NCBI GenBank assembly: GCA_009792885.1
Contig: WMCF01000030.1
Span: forward strand, 7,568,417 to 7,632,416
Reading direction: 5' to 3'
Source of the DNA: Eremophila alpestris peregrina
Lineage: Eukaryota > Chordata > Aves > Passeriformes > Alaudidae
Length of the DNA stretch: 64,000 bases
The notes under the pieces were generated by a model. That model had not been told where the DNA came from, did no database searches, and saw nothing but the letters and a program-made list of their open reading frames with translations. Position numbers and translations under genes: made by a program. Positions 12,235-26,029 of this stretch are shown here, piece after piece. Positions within the stretch are counted from its first letter, which is position 1. Each line of letters starts with the position of its first letter.

Positions 12235-12708
12235 TCATGAAGGCAATCCCTGTGGGCACTGCCAGTTGCCTGCTCTGTGTCTGATTCTGCCTGAACCCAG
12301 AGCCTCCACCCTGTATTGGCAGGGGGAAGTCTGGTCCAAAAATGACAGTACTGAAAGCAATTTAAATAAAGAAAGATATAAATAAAGGCTTATTGGGTGA
12401 AAAAAGTGTCCTAGAAAAGGGTAAATACACAAATTTTTCTCATCAGCAGTTTCATCTTTCTGTTTAAACACATGCAAGACCACATAGATGCCACCAGGAT
12501 ATCCAGCAATGAGTAAGATCACTGCAAAGTGCTGTGTGGCCTTACTGAATTTTGATAGGATTCGTGTCAATATCAAGTTAGCTGGCTTCTGTCCTGTGAC
12601 CAGGTATGCATTTTTCTTATGCAAAGTCTGTTTTATGTAGTCAATAAACCAGATCATAGTTTCTAATAATTCTTTTTGTGAAATTTTAGCATTTCTCTCC
12701 CACAACAT
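12235..12708 (-). other. Unexplained 157-codon ORF, possible old coding or pseudogene remnant
   Basis: This is the longest open frame in the window outside known repeats and the gap. It starts at an ATG 15 bases downstream of an in-frame TAA and ends in TGA. The middle looks protein-like: a charged N-terminal third with an amphipathic stretch near KELLETMIWFIDYIKQTL, a hydrophobic run around residues 60-80 (HFAVILLIAGYPGG), an acidic patch (KQKDETADEK) and a second hydrophobic run near residues 110-125. The last ~30 residues look non-coding in character. No family is recognised, no splice-site context is convincing and no upstream promoter is visible. It may be a chance ORF or a fragment of an unrecognised retroelement or retrocopy. 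Confidence 0.2.
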
Positions 12709-14720
12709 GCTTTGTTATTTGTTGTCCCATATTGATAACAAAACAAAAATCTTGGTGAAAGCTTTGAGGTCTCTCATTTTGCTAGTCATTTTCCTTCTCT
12801 TTTAGAAAGGACACCTATATATTGTTGTGTTTCCATAAAGGTGAAGCCTCACTTTTAATCTTTTTCATTATGTCTATTTTAATTTTACAACATCATTTTT
12901 GTTGTGACAAAGCAGACTTTGAGAAAAAAAAAAACCAAAACCACCACCACCAAAAAGCCCAACCCAAACCATCTTGCTTTTACCAACCATAAAGTTGCTT
13001 CACTGTATGTGAGGGAAAGCAGATATCAAAGTACTTCATAGGTGAAATAATGTGTTTGTCCACTTCACCTTTATTAGAATGGAAAAACTCCAAAAGAAAT
13101 ACATGGGGTTTCAGTTTTATGGCTCCCTGTTTCATTTTGTCACTAAGTCCTTAATAATTAATTCTACCTCATTGCTTTAATGTAGGTAATTCTTCAGAAA
13201 TTCTGCAAATGAAATCTTGCACTGAAAAGCTAAATAGCTCCTTTATATAAACAGGGATGTCAATAAAACTTTACTAAAAATAAATTAGCAATTAAAAATC
13301 CAATTCAGCAAAACATCTAATTACACACTCACTTTAAGCATGTGTTTAATCTATAAATCCCAGTGGAATTTAAAGCAGAAGTTTTAAAGTTAAGAAATTG
13401 TGGACCTAAAAAAAAATTTCCTAATTGGTATAATATCGTAAAATAACAATATACTTTCAATAAAGCTAAAACAGAAAACAATGGAAGCAAAATAAACAGC
13501 AAAATAAACAGTTCCTCAGTTCTTCTGCCCTGCTCAAGATACAAATAAAAAACCCTAAACAGTTGAGTTTACATGGCTTTATCTTGTGGGTGGGTTTTCT
13601 TTCACTTTCACTGCAGTACATGTTAAGGATATGATAAAGGATGATAAAGTAGCTTAAAAAAAAGGTAGAAAATTATCTGGATTTCACTCCAAGTTGACTT
13701 AACTTTAAGCAATAAGACCTGCTAGCAATTTGAATTTGCAGTACATTCTCAGATATATTTAAAGGCAGATTTTTGAATCAGGCGAGGATCAATCTATTGT
13801 TATAATTCTTTTTCACTAATGTGAAAAATATGCTGATTTTGGACAGAAGTAATGTGTTTTTGGAACATCACATGGTCAGAAATTAAACTTCAACCAGGTT
13901 TTTTGATGAAGTGTTCCCATAGTCACAAGATACAGCCAAAATATGAAATGTTCTCTTCCAGGGGAAAAGCCCCAAAAACTTTTGTAACTTTATATTTTTA
14001 ATTGCATATCAGCTTTAAAACTCCCCAGGAAAATACAGAAAATAGCAGTGTTTTTTAATTATCACAGTGCCTGGAAGGTCACAGCATTATTAACAGACTA
14101 ACTAAGGCTGGAAACCTGTAATATGCACCATAAGATTTGGCTTCTTTTTTTAACTTGTGTTAGGGAACTAAAATAGTCACACCAGTCCCACTGTGTATTA
14201 GTAATTTTATTTACCTATGTGTTGAGATGTGAACTGACATAGTTGCACATTTGAAGGCTTGGCTGTAATCCAGGAGATCAGATCAACAGGACAGTTTCAA
14301 AGATAAGGACAAACTTATGGATTTCTTGTCTGGGTAAGTGTCAATTATTCAAGCAGAGCCCATAGAAACTCTTGAAGTCACTGTCACAGGGTGACTGGGC
14401 ACCTTGCTGATGTTCCCTTCATATCAGATATTTGATGTCTCCCATGAAATAATCCATACCTTCTGCAATAGCAAGCTTGTCCATATGTCCTATTTTATAA
14501 CCCATTCTACTTTTATTGTCTCCTGGGACTACTAAGCAAACAGAGAGAAGAGGGAAAACTTTCTGGCTGGTACATGCAAAGTCTTCAGACACTTGAGAAG
14601 TTCCTTCACAGCCTGTCTCACTTTACAGCAGCTATGGATGGAAAACAGCAACCCCTCTATAAACTCAACTGTAAGTAATGACCTCCATATGCTTAAATAG
14701 CTTCAGGAATATTAGCTCAT

Positions 14721-14778
14721 TAGTGAAGATACTTAAATAATGTGGTATGTAGTGAAGATACTTAAACAGTGTGGTATC
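14721..14778. repeat. Tandem duplication, 29-bp unit
   Basis: TAGTGAAGATACTTAAA opens both 14721-14749 and 14750-14778. The copies then differ by three bases (ATAATG against CAGTG-type sequence, and the last base). A recent local duplication with no known role. Confidence 0.85.
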
Positions 14779-17700
14779 TGCAATACTTATATTCAAGTGA
14801 ATTCTTAGCAGAAAGCTATGCCATGTTTCATGTAACACAATTGCATTCTCTACCATTAATAGAACAAAGAGGCTTGTAAGCTATGATGTACATTCAACCT
14901 TTTGCTTGATTAGTTAAAGCAAATATTTGTTCCTGGCCCATTTTCAGCTCTGTGATTGTGTATCAATGATGATAAGAAACTTTCACTGAAGTAAAGCTTT
15001 TGCCTGCCTAAAGATGACTTCATTTTGTGATACAATAAGTGCTGGTAGCTCCTGTTATAAACCACATGAGTTCCTTTGTTTTCAGTAAGCATTAGTCAAT
15101 TATATGCCCCATCAGAAATCAAAAGCCAGAATTTATTAAAAAGTTAACATGTAAAATATGAATTCTGAGTGCTCAGTGATTTTATGTAGGTGTTCTTTGC
15201 TTTGTTTGTTCAGATGATCAAGGAAACAAGAAGGAATCACTCCTACACAGACCATAATAATTGTAATATTCACCTTGAAAATGTAAAAGCTTAAGCTAGT
15301 CCAGACTCTGCAGTTCAGCACAAATATGAAAACTGAGTCTATTTTTGCAGTTATGGTTCTGGACTATGAGTCCAGCTCAGGGGGGTGTTATGTTGCTTGG
15401 TTTGGATTAAATGCTTCACTTAACCAGGATCAGATGAGACATATTGTGGTGATATGCAGATGATGCAGTCTCAGGTGATTTTATCAGTGTAATGCAGGAT
15501 GGGCTGCAGGAAAAAACCATTCAGTGATGCTGAATGTAAGTTTGAGGAATGACTTTTAAAAGATTACTTTTGCCTTTAAAATTACTTTTATTTGTTCTTC
15601 AAAAACATTTTTGAGTGTTTTGATTTTTGAGCATCTTGACTTCTGCACCTTGACCTGGCCAATGTCCCTGTCACAGGCCATTGATGATCTGAGTTATCAC
15701 CTCAAAGCCAAGGAATCTATCCAAGGCCTGCATGCATTCACCAACCTTTAACATACAAGCACTATGAATGCAATTTACATATGAAATATAGAATACCTGG
15801 TTTAAAACCAGAATTATAAATTTGCCCAATGTATTAATATCCAGCCAAATATCAAGTTTATAATTAGAATTGCTATTCTTTAATTTCACTCCACTCTCAA
15901 TTTTTTCCCCTTCCTCTTTTAGTCACATTATTTGATCCTCAGCTTAGAATTTTCTGTTCCTTCATGTCTTCAAATAATCAGAGAAGTTCAGCTGAAGGCC
16001 ATGCTTGGCACAACAGTACAAGTAAGTCATGTGCTTCCTCAGCCAAATGTCAATTATTTTATCCCCTGTATTTGAGCTTATTCTTCATTATCTCAATGTA
16101 ATTTTTCATTAAATACACCCATACAGGATTTTTTTTATTTTAAAAAAGTCACTAGTATTATTCAAAAGTATGCAAAAGTATGTTTTGGACTCTGCTTTCA
16201 AATAAAAAGATTAAGATGTAAAATTGCTTAAAATTAAAAAGTACAAACAAAAAAGCCTGCACATTGAACACCAGGCTCTGTCACACTACTATAAGGGATT
16301 TTTATCCCAAGTGATGTCTCTAATTGTAATTTCTTGTATTTTCCACTTTAAAAATAATCTTTCCCATTCTTAGCATGTGAAGAATTTAAGTGTATGCTTC
16401 TCTAATCAGTGTAAGATAGGAACAGAAGAATAATTAAATGGCAGAATGAAATAGTCCAGAACTGGCAGTGGGTTTCTTTATGTAGTAGTAGACTAGTGAA
16501 AATATTTGAATATAATATGATATATCACAGTGTGATGATTAAGGATAGCTTCATAATTAGTTAGAAAGGAAATGTCTGTCCACTGAAAAAATATGATTAA
16601 AATCAGTCCCTAATTTCTCTGGGAAAAGGTGGACAAAGTTTCTCAAATTAATATATACAAGGAGTAGGCTCAACAAGGTTCTCACTTGGTTACTGTTTGC
16701 AGAACTTCGTCATGTGTTTTTCTAGACAAATAATCAGTGAAGCCAGCATGAAGCCAGGAAACTTTACAAATATCTTTAACACAGCACTAGACAGTTGGCT
16801 CAGTGATATGAGCTCCTAAGTGGCAGTTCTCTCATTGCTTTCACATAAGATGTGTGATAAGTCGTCTGCTACAAAAACCACCTACACTTTATTCCTCATG
16901 TAGGTTTCTTAACACAGAGAGAGCCTAATACAAGCAATGATTACAAATGGTTGTATCAGCCTTACCTTCTCTTCATCATCCCAGGAGGATTTTCACCAGT
17001 CAGGCCTGATGACAGAAAAGTAAGTCAAATGTGCTTTTTAAAGAGCAGATATCTAACTTAAAGGTGAATTCTAATCTGACTAGAATCCTTGCAAGGCAGC
17101 AAAACTCCTGAGGGACAAAAAAGCAAGCTAATTGAAAGCTCCACTGTTACACCACGTATGAGTGAGTAGTATTAGAGCTGCAGTTACTGCCATTTAACAA
17201 TTATTAAATACCTAAGTCTATCACAGATTCATAGTTTTCCCCCTTCAAGCTGGAATAATCACGAATAAAATGTTGTACTCTGTTTCTTGTGTGGGGCTTC
17301 TGTGTCAGGGGTGGCATTCTTATCAGAGTGGAGATTCAACCTTCAATTTGAGAAAAAAAGACAGAATAGTAGACATTTAAATTAATAAAGAAATCCAAAT
17401 TTCATTCTCAAACAAAGAAAAAGCACTACTTTATGTATCAGTGTACCTTTATAAAAATATATACTAATACATGGCACACAGAAAGCATGGACAGGAATAA
17501 ACAATATGTGCTAATAAACTCAAATTCATTATTTTTGGGGTCCTAGTAGAAAATGTTGAATAACAATATCCTCTCTCAGATGTCCTTTCCTTCCTCTAAA
17601 GCTGCATTGCAAAATTAATCAAGTGTTTGAGAACTGTTATAATGAGCAGAACTGTAGTTTTTCACCAGAGCATTCCAGCTGAATTTCAAGTTAACATTAG

Positions 17701-19584
17701 GCTGATACGTTCTGTCTCCTGGCAGAAATGGTGTCCTGACAAAGAGACCATCTCCTCTTAGAACACACACTCTTTGTAAACATACAAAAAGATGTAACAT
17801 TCTAGGTAATTTTGGAACACTTACTTGATTTTAACCTCCGACACGTTACTCTCGCACCTTGAATTGTTCTCAGTACTAAAAATACAATATAAAGCTCTAA
17901 ATCCATGGTCTTCACCCTTTGGAACTAATTTTCATTTTTTTAATATGATAGCTCATTATTTTTATCAAATTCTTCAATATTTACATGGACCCTTATTGCA
18001 ACCCATTTTACTTTGATTAAGTTTTATACAGTATATTCAAAAAAATAGAGAGTAGAAACAAGTCAGATCAGGATCATTATCTTTCAGCATCTCATCTGGA
18101 ATTCCATAATGAATAAACTGCTATTGACAATCTGTTCTTGCTGCACTGCTCCATTACAATGTCCTGTCAGTCACACAGTTCACTTACCATAATCCATACA
18201 AGTTCAAATTCCATTCATATCTGGCTGAAATAACATACATAACCTTTCTGGGAAATTATATACTTCATGGTGTTTGATATGCCATTACTGGAAGAAAACT
18301 TTTTTTTTTTTTTTTTAATAGCTAGAAAATCATCTGTAGGGCTCTCTTCAAAACTATTTCAGAAGTTCCTGAATTCCAACATAAAAGCTTTACATAAAAT
18401 GCTTAACATTACTGGAGATGTAACACTGACACTGACAAAGAATCTAAGCCACTGTCATTGCAAGCTGTCTTATAAAGGTTATTATTAAATAACCTATTTC
18501 AAGAGAGACAAAGTGTTTATGGTTTTAGGGTATGCCAAAAATCTGCATAAATTTTGAAAAATTATTAGTGTCTACTAAAATATTCAAAGGAAAAAATTAA
18601 TAATGCTTAATGAACTGGAGAGGCAGAAACATGCTTTGCACCTGTTCAGGAATTTCTGTTTTCAGACAAGCATACCCATGTAAGAAGCCCTTTTTCACAA
18701 AGCTTCAGCCAGCAACTTCTGAAGGGGTGCTCGGAGTTGTGAGAAGCTGGCAGCTGGGCAGACTGGATTATAAATGCAAATTCACCGATTTTTTTCCCTA
18801 TTATCTTTCAACTTTTCTGTGCATCTTAGACCTCTTCTTGGGCTGAGCTTCTGATTGTTACTCGATTTAATTTGTTGTAGACCAGAGGAGACTGTCAGGA
18901 TTGCCTACAGTTTCCTCTGATACAGCAGAGGACATGAGGCTCCTTCAGGTTATCCACATACCCAGCCAGGAAGTTTGTAGTTCACTAAACAATCTTGAAT
19001 AAATTTCTATGACAGTCAGCATGAGTTTAAAAGAATGCTTCATCATGAACTTTGGTTCAGCACAGCATCTGCTGCCTTTAAAATAAAGCCATGGGGGACC
19101 TATTTCACCTCTCAGAGACAGTTCCACTGTAAGGAAACCTTTTGGTGCAGGTGAGCTTCTGCAGTAAGGGCAGAATACATTTTCCTACATTCCCAGTACA
19201 CTTCATGGAATGAAAATTGTCTTAAAGAGGTGCCATTCTCCTCCGGTTTTATTGTTGTCATTTAAAATTAATGATTGTAACTAGACCTTTTGCATTTAAA
19301 ATCAAACTTAATTACTGAACAATATCATGCAAATTTGTGACAATTTAACAAATGTAAAGTTCTTCCATGAAGTAAAAGAAAGGAGGGGAGGGAAATATTA
19401 TTATTTAATTAAAAACAATTTAATATGTGTTTATTCTTATATAAAGGTGAGTATAATCATCCTGCATGAGATGCATCTTACTGGAGTTTCCATTTTTATT
19501 GTTGGCTTGTTTGTTTGCTTAGAGTTTTACTATTTTACATCAAAATTTGTTTTATTTTGTTTCTAAATGATGCATTATACACCA

Positions 19585-19842
19585 TGACAGGACCCAAGTG
19601 AATGATATGAAGCAGAGTCAGGGACATTTAGGTCAGACATTAGGAAAAGGTTCTTCCCCAGGACAGTGGTTGGGCACTGGAACAGCTCCCCAGGGAAGTG
19701 GTCACAGCACCAAGACAGAGTTCAAGAGGCACATGGTGTGACTCTTGGGGGTAGTCCTGTGCAGGGCCAGACTTTGGACTTCAATGATCCCTGTGGGTCC
19801 CTTCCAAGTCAGGATATTCTGGATGTGTTCAATGATTCTACG
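19585..19842 (+). mobile_element. CR1 LINE fragment, 3' end
   Basis: Plus-sense CR1 tail of the subfamily ending 'gggtcccttccaagtcagga' / 'tattct...gattct'. Other landmarks are 'gtcagacattaggaaaaggt', 'tgggcactggaacagc', 'gggaagtggtcacagcacca', 'gagttcaagaggcacatgg' and 'tgtgcagggccaga'. It is 5' truncated. It belongs to the same subfamily as the copies at 42015 and 60075, and sits 230 bases upstream of another CR1 in the same orientation. Confidence 0.9.
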
Positions 19843-20069
19843 CAATAGAGGAAAAAATTAAAAAAAAATTTAAATTTTTTTTTTCACTTAAGAGTCATTA
19901 CAATCCTAAGTAGAAAGATGCATAGAATATCTGAAAATTTCTCTAAATTGCCTCCTGCTAAGACACCAAAATATAAAATGCCAGTGGTAAACTTTAAAAA
20001 TTATAGTAGCCACTGAGAGTAATCATTCAACATTTGGATGGTATGTTCTTCTTTGAGCATATGAATATG

Positions 20070-20749
20070 TAGGCAGAAAGGGACCTGGGGGTGCTGGTGA
20101 CAGCAGCTGAACATGAGCCAGCAGTGTGCCCAAGTGGCCAAGAAAGCCAATGGCATCCTGGCCAGTATCAGGAATGGTGTGTCCAGCAGGAGCAGGGAGG
20201 TCATTCTGCCCCTGTACTGGGCACTGATGAGGCCACACCTCGAGTGCTATGCCCAGTTCTGGCCCCTCAGTTTAAGAAGGACGTTGAGATGCTTGAGCAT
20301 GTCCAGAGGAGAGCAACAATGCTGGTGAGGGGTCTGGAACACAAACCATATGTCGAATGATTGAGGGAGCTGGGTTTGTTTAGCCTGGAGAAAAGGAGAC
20401 TCAGAGGTGACCTTATCACTCTTATCAACTTCCTGAAAGGTGGCTGTGGTCAGCTGGGGGTCAGTCTCTTTCTCCAGGCAACAACAGACAGAACGAGAGG
20501 ACACAGTCTCAAGCTGCGCCAAGGGAGATACAGGCTGGATTTAAGGAGGAAGTTTTTCACTGAAAGAGTGGTTAAATACTGGAACCATCTGCCCAGGGAG
20601 GTGGTAGAGTCACCAACCCTGGATGTGTTTAAAAAAAGACTGGATGTGGCACTAGGTGCCATAATCTAGTTGAGGTGTTAGAACATGGATTGGACTCGAT
20701 GATCTTGAAGGTCTCTTCCAACCTAAAAATTCTGTGATTCTGTGATTCC
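20070..20749 (+). mobile_element. CR1 LINE fragment with complete 3' end
   Basis: About 680 bases of CR1 covering the C-terminus of ORF2, a short 3' UTR and a complete tail with the diagnostic octamer repeat ATTCTGTGATTCTGTG at 20731-20748. The 3' UTR contains 'ttggactcgatgatcttgaa' and 'ggtctcttccaacc'. It is the best preserved CR1 in the window, yet still 5' truncated, so it cannot move. It differs in subfamily from the copy just upstream at 19585. Confidence 0.95.
20113..20669 (+). pseudogene. CR1 ORF2 C-terminus (reverse-transcriptase tail), broken
   Basis: This encodes the final ~185 residues of the CR1 ORF2 polyprotein, the region after the reverse-transcriptase fingers and palm. In frame from 20113 it reads SQQCAQVAKKANGILASIRN, then REVILPLYWALMRPHLE. 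A one-base deletion near 20261-20263 moves the frame, after which KKDVEMLEHVQRRAT follows. A TGA at 20358-20360 interrupts the frame where an arginine codon is expected, consistent with CGA-to-TGA decay. Beyond it 20361-20669 is open: LRELGLFSLEKRRLRGDL, then REVVESPTLDVFKKRLDVAL, ending in TAG. It lacks the catalytic YADD-type motif and the endonuclease domain because the element is truncated upstream. Confidence 0.9.
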
Positions 20750-23700
20750 TAATTTCTGAGGTATGAAAATGTCAAACAGCTAAATCTTGTAATTTTTCAA
20801 TTTCCTAAAAATCTTGCTATGATTTATGAATGAATTGAAAACACACCCTTCACTTATAGATAGGGAAAAATGGGAGTCTCACTGTAAATCTAAGAATAAT
20901 TTCTAGTCTTTTGTGTTCCAATCAATTTTGACATGGTTATTTGTATTTTCTGTAAAGCATTGGGTATTGTCTGTGGAAATCATCCCAATGAATATAAATG
21001 CTGATCTTCTTTACATATTTTTATATACATGCATAAAGTTAGTCTGAAAGTAGATGACTGAAACTCTGCAAAAGCTGATTTCTCACTCTGTAATGCATTG
21101 CAGTTGTCAAACTGCATCTTTTCAGGCCTATTCTAGAGAATAGATAGCAAGCAAGTGAAATGCACACTTCAAAGTTTCTCTTTCTCTGACCATTCAAATA
21201 TTAAATATTGCTTATTTCTACTTATAAAAATGGCAGTTTTGCATTTTTAGTAGAGGGTTATTCATTCCAGTATACAATTTCTTTTTTAATAAACAAACTA
21301 CTGCATAATTTAAAAGAGCCAGGAAATTTTAAGAAAATGCTATCCATAACCACAGTGTGTAGATGCAAAAAGTGGCAAATATGGTACTGTTATGACAAAG
21401 ATAGTTTTCTGACTGGATCTTTCTTTTTTTCTTTTTTTTTTTTTTCCTTAATCTAGAAATAATAGGGACAATTTAGAGCAAGCTTTGATGTTCAGAAGAG
21501 TCAATATCTTAGCTGTTAAGACAGCTGATAGCTTAATGCCTTTGGCTTATTATCTTTAATTTCAGAAATACTCATCTTCTCACTGTATAATGAGATTTTC
21601 CCCTCCATTAAAAATAGTCCAAACTAGCCAGTCTCTTAATCTAAAGATAAAGCCTTAGGTGAATGAGACATGGCACAGAAAGTTCTGTAATGTGATGGGT
21701 ATCAAAAATCACTTCAGGAAAAGTTTCAGACAGAAAATGAGAGCTCAAGAACTACTCAATAGCACAAAAGCTATTACTTAAAATGTGTTACCTTCATGCC
21801 CCTCCCTTCATAAACTTAAATATGCTTCATACTGTGAAAGGAGTTATGGCAATTAATCAAAAAAGATTTAATACCACGTCAGATAATTGCCAGCAAGTAG
21901 GGGATTGTAAGTACTACCACCTGCAAGATGCATGGAAAGATTGCAGTGGGGGAAGGAGGTAAGTTTGTTTGGCTCCAGTCTACTACAGTTCCTTTAAAAA
22001 TACTAATCAGAAAAAATATGCTGTATTATATTATTATATTGCATTTTAAAATTAATAAATTAAATCTATATTTATTTAACATGGCTGTATAACATAGAAA
22101 TTAAGCTTACTTAATATAATTCTCTGTAGCTGTTGGACCAAGAACACTAAATTTTATTTTGCATTGTCTTCAATATGTGGCATATCATCACAATTAAATG
22201 GTGAAAATTTTGCCCTTTTAATAAAAAAACTTCCAAAAAATAAAAGTAGCTGAGAATTGGGGGTTTTTGAGATGTCTAACTCATTTTGAGAGTGGAAGAG
22301 CTAATGATGAAAATGGAGAAGATTCTTAAAAAGATCAGAGTAGCCATTTGTTTCCTTCTGTTTTCACTTGTGTGTGAAGTCTTCTCTGCATGCTGTAATA
22401 CCCATGAGTCATTTCATGCAATACTAGAAAAACAGAAAAACGTAGGATAAATAATGAGAGAAAATGTTTACCCACAAAGCAGTTGTGATTCTGAACACAA
22501 ATAAACTTCTATTCATTTAATTTTTTAAACTATTTTTACTTTACGGTCTTAAAATCACTCTTACCTTGAACTAGTAACTTTTGTATGTTACATAGCTATT
22601 GACAATTTTTCTTTCTAAAATAATTGATAATATAACAACTTTGGCAATTTTTATATAATTGTAAAAAAAAACCTATGAACCTTTTGTTTATTATTTTATT
22701 TTGCATTGATTTCTCTTTATTATTTGAATTATTTCAAATCTAATTTTTAAAATCTGGACAGCTTGCAGAGTCTTCATATCTATCACAGTTTTAAAAGTTA
22801 CTGAAAAGCAATATAATTTCTATCACTGGTGTATAATTAAATATTATTCTGTTCTTATGCATCCAAATTTTTAAAAATCTTTATAGTCCCAGTCACATAT
22901 CTTTCCTGTTTTAAAAGAACTAAATGTTCTAACCATATGGGACACTTCAGCAATTTAATCCAGCTCTGTAAAAACACCTAGTCTAAGCCTAACCCAGTCA
23001 AAAATCTCTGAGAAAAGAAAAGAGCAGTTGCCTGGAAAAGAGGATAAGTAATAAGGCTGAATCATTCCAAAATAACTAAAAGTACTACTTTTAGGAGGGA
23101 GCCTGAGGGCTTTTCACCAATTTTTTAAAAAATGAGATTAAAAAGTACATAGTTAGATGTCTAAATAAGTGTTCTGATTTCCAGGTTTTCTCTCCATGAA
23201 AAGCTGAATAGAGACCAGCTTCTACTGGAATAAAATAGGATTGAGTGATTCTCATATCTGGTGAGAAAAGAATAATTTCTGCAATCTCTTAATGCAGTAG
23301 TGATTTTAAATAGCTTTTTCTACATATGCCTCATTATGATAAATTTTACATATTTATTATAATGATTAAGGGATACAGCAAATATGTAACCTCCATAACA
23401 GATGCCTTATTTAAGAGGGTGTAAATGAGTCTATTAATAATTTCTGACAAAATATTCAAAAAGTAAAAGGAAAGGGATTTTCAAATAATTTTTAAGGGCT
23501 TTTGCTTTTCTTCTTGAATCCTCAAGTTATGATGTTTTCATGAAGTGAAATATGGCCTATTTTAAAGGGCAATGAATCATCCTGCAACTGGCAAAAGCTC
23601 TCTCATCTTTTGGAAGGCTCAGACAGTCTACATACAAAGCAAGGAGGCAAATTTCTACATGCTTTAGTATTTGAGGCTGGAAAAAATTGCATCTTGATCA

Positions 23701-26023
23701 TGACTACTGAAATAAATCAGTGTATCCTTTAAGTGCAGTTCAAGTGTACTTCTATGTTGTAATGTTACTTCTGAAAAAGAAGTTACCATGTTAAACCAGA
23801 TGATTAATGAGTTCTGAGTCTTTTCAAGGAGCTTTTACTTATGAGGGTTAGTCCTTTAAGCAAGCTTTTATGACTCTTCAAATTTTTCCCATAGCATGGA
23901 AGATGTCCATGGTATTTAGTATGGTCTTTTCATTTATCATTTAAAACAAATGCACAGCAGTATCAGATATTCAGTGTTCTTAGTAATGACTGTGAATCAA
24001 TCTACATACAATCCAAACAGTATTGTTGTATACCAATCCTGTACAGGAACATTTTTACTGTTTTATTTTTATTTTGTATAGATGACATGAAACTTTGATT
24101 CAAATATGACTTCATTCACTATTTAGCACACACCAGCCAGATGAACTGCTTGTTGGGTGTGTTGTGTAAATGTGTGTGTGTGTATCAAAGTGATTTTTAT
24201 TGTAGGAATGGATACAACACACACTCCTCATGTTCTGCTACAACAACTAGGTGAGAAATGACATGATTCTTTTACCACAAGTTCCATGTAATAAACCTTA
24301 ACTTCAAGCAAATGCAAGCTATAAAATTCTATTGATGGGCTTCCCAGATGTTGCCAGTTGTACTGTTTTAATAGATACCTTTCTTTTTTCAATACACTTT
24401 ATTTTTACTCTTTGCCACATATTTTAAACAGAAATGCCTGTCAAGTAACCAGCAGGGTGCAGATGATAAACCCTGATGTATCCTTTTACTACACCTTAGA
24501 TGCCATAAACTATACACAGAGATCAACTGATATATACAGCACTTACTATATATAACAGTGTAGCAGGGTACTGCTGATAGGTTTTTATAAATAAAGAACT
24601 TCAGATATTTTCCAAGTGCAAAGGTCAACAGATTAATATACTGTAGGCTTGTATTGTGTAGCTGGCATGTGTTTGCAGCTTGGCTATTATTCTTCTTTAA
24701 AGATGTCAGATGATACCACGAGGTTCACAATAAAATACAAGAATATGAGAAACTGGGTCTTCTGGGAAATGGGTTTTCATTTTGACTAATTATTTTTTGT
24801 TTTAATAGAAAGAAAAAATGTATTAAAAGAAGCTGGAAACAGAACAATTTATACCACATAGCGACCTCACACACACAAATTTGGAAGTCTTTTGAGTAAC
24901 TTTCTCTCTTTATTTTGTTTAAGCCACACACTAACTGCTAACAAAGGAAATGGAAACCTTACACGTTGCTGTATTTCTTTCACAGTAAGACAGAAATCTT
25001 TGTCCATGTTTGATGAAGCAAAGCATTTAGAAAGTGTCTTAAATAGAGACTTTAAATTCTGTATATGTGTTTCACATTATATAATGAATATATACTTAGT
25101 ATAGCAGTGAAAATTATTTGTGTAAATTTGTATCATCTACTGGAAGAGTATCAGCTGACTGGAAATCACTTATTAAGTAGACTAACAAGAGTGACCTGTA
25201 CGTTTCTCTAACTTATGGTTCTCACAAAGTACTCATTGCTCTGCTGAAGAATCCTAAAACTTGTATTTAGAAAAAAATATGGGGCTCAGGCTGAAATTTA
25301 TTTTAAAAGAGATCTTTGATAACTCAAAGTAATTTGCTTCCTCAAAATCCCAAAGGAAGCATTTACAAAGCAAAAACTAAATCTAGATTTCTGAAGCCCA
25401 AGTGTCTTGACTTAGCCCCAAGATCTGTCATATTCAAATCATTAACTTTCCATTAATTATTTCTTTTGGGGTTGTAGCAGTATATTACTTTTAAATTGGA
25501 CATTTAGACTCTTACCAAGCATCCCAGAGGTGATGCTAATGCATCTGACATTTGCCCTTACTATTATCAGTTTGACACTGGTGCTTTCTGACTTTAAAGA
25601 CTCCACTGTACCTTGCACCAGTGCCAACTTTGTACAACACTCCATCACACTTATCTGTGCTCATGTATGTTATAGATTATCTTCAGCTCTACTATACCCT
25701 GTGTGGCTTACACACAACGTATTATAATCATTGTGGCAGTTTAATTTTATTTTCTACAGCAGTTCAAATTTTAGCAGAAGTATAGAGTTTCAAATATCTT
25801 AAAAAAAAGAAAAAAAAAAGTGAAATAAGAAAAGGAACACCACCTTGCAAGTATTTTACAGGTTTTATATCTGACTTTTAAGTCAGTTATTCCATGTTCC
25901 ATAGATACTCATTCCTTACTTATAAATACTTGTTTCTACTTTGGGACATTATAAAGATACTGAAAGAAACATAGTTATAATATAATATATATCATAGAAT
26001 ATAATATAATAAAAAATATATAT
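20750..26023. other. Long unique AT-rich stretch, no gene recognised
   Basis: About 5.3 kb with very AT-rich patches (for example 22020-22080 and 22500-22760). No open frame exceeds 82 codons. A T-rich tract lies at 21420-21447. A short GT run near 24172-24183 could pair with ACAACACACAC near 24212, but the stem is short. I see no repeat family and no exon-like block. Confidence 0.5.
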
Positions 26024-26029
26024 AGTAAG

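Larger units (their letters stand above)
10747..19584. other. Long unique AT-rich stretch, no gene recognised
   Basis: About 8.8 kb without an identifiable repeat or gene. Exceptions listed separately are a 157-codon minus-strand ORF (12235-12708) and a 29-bp tandem duplication (14721). A T17 tract lies at 18300-18316. Open frames elsewhere are at most 85 codons and show no domain. Confidence 0.5.

Noticed and set aside
24138..24222. Possible hairpin between GTGTGTTGT and ACAACACAC
   Set aside because: Nine-base GT/CA stem around a microsatellite with a loop of about 60 bases; expected by chance in such sequence.
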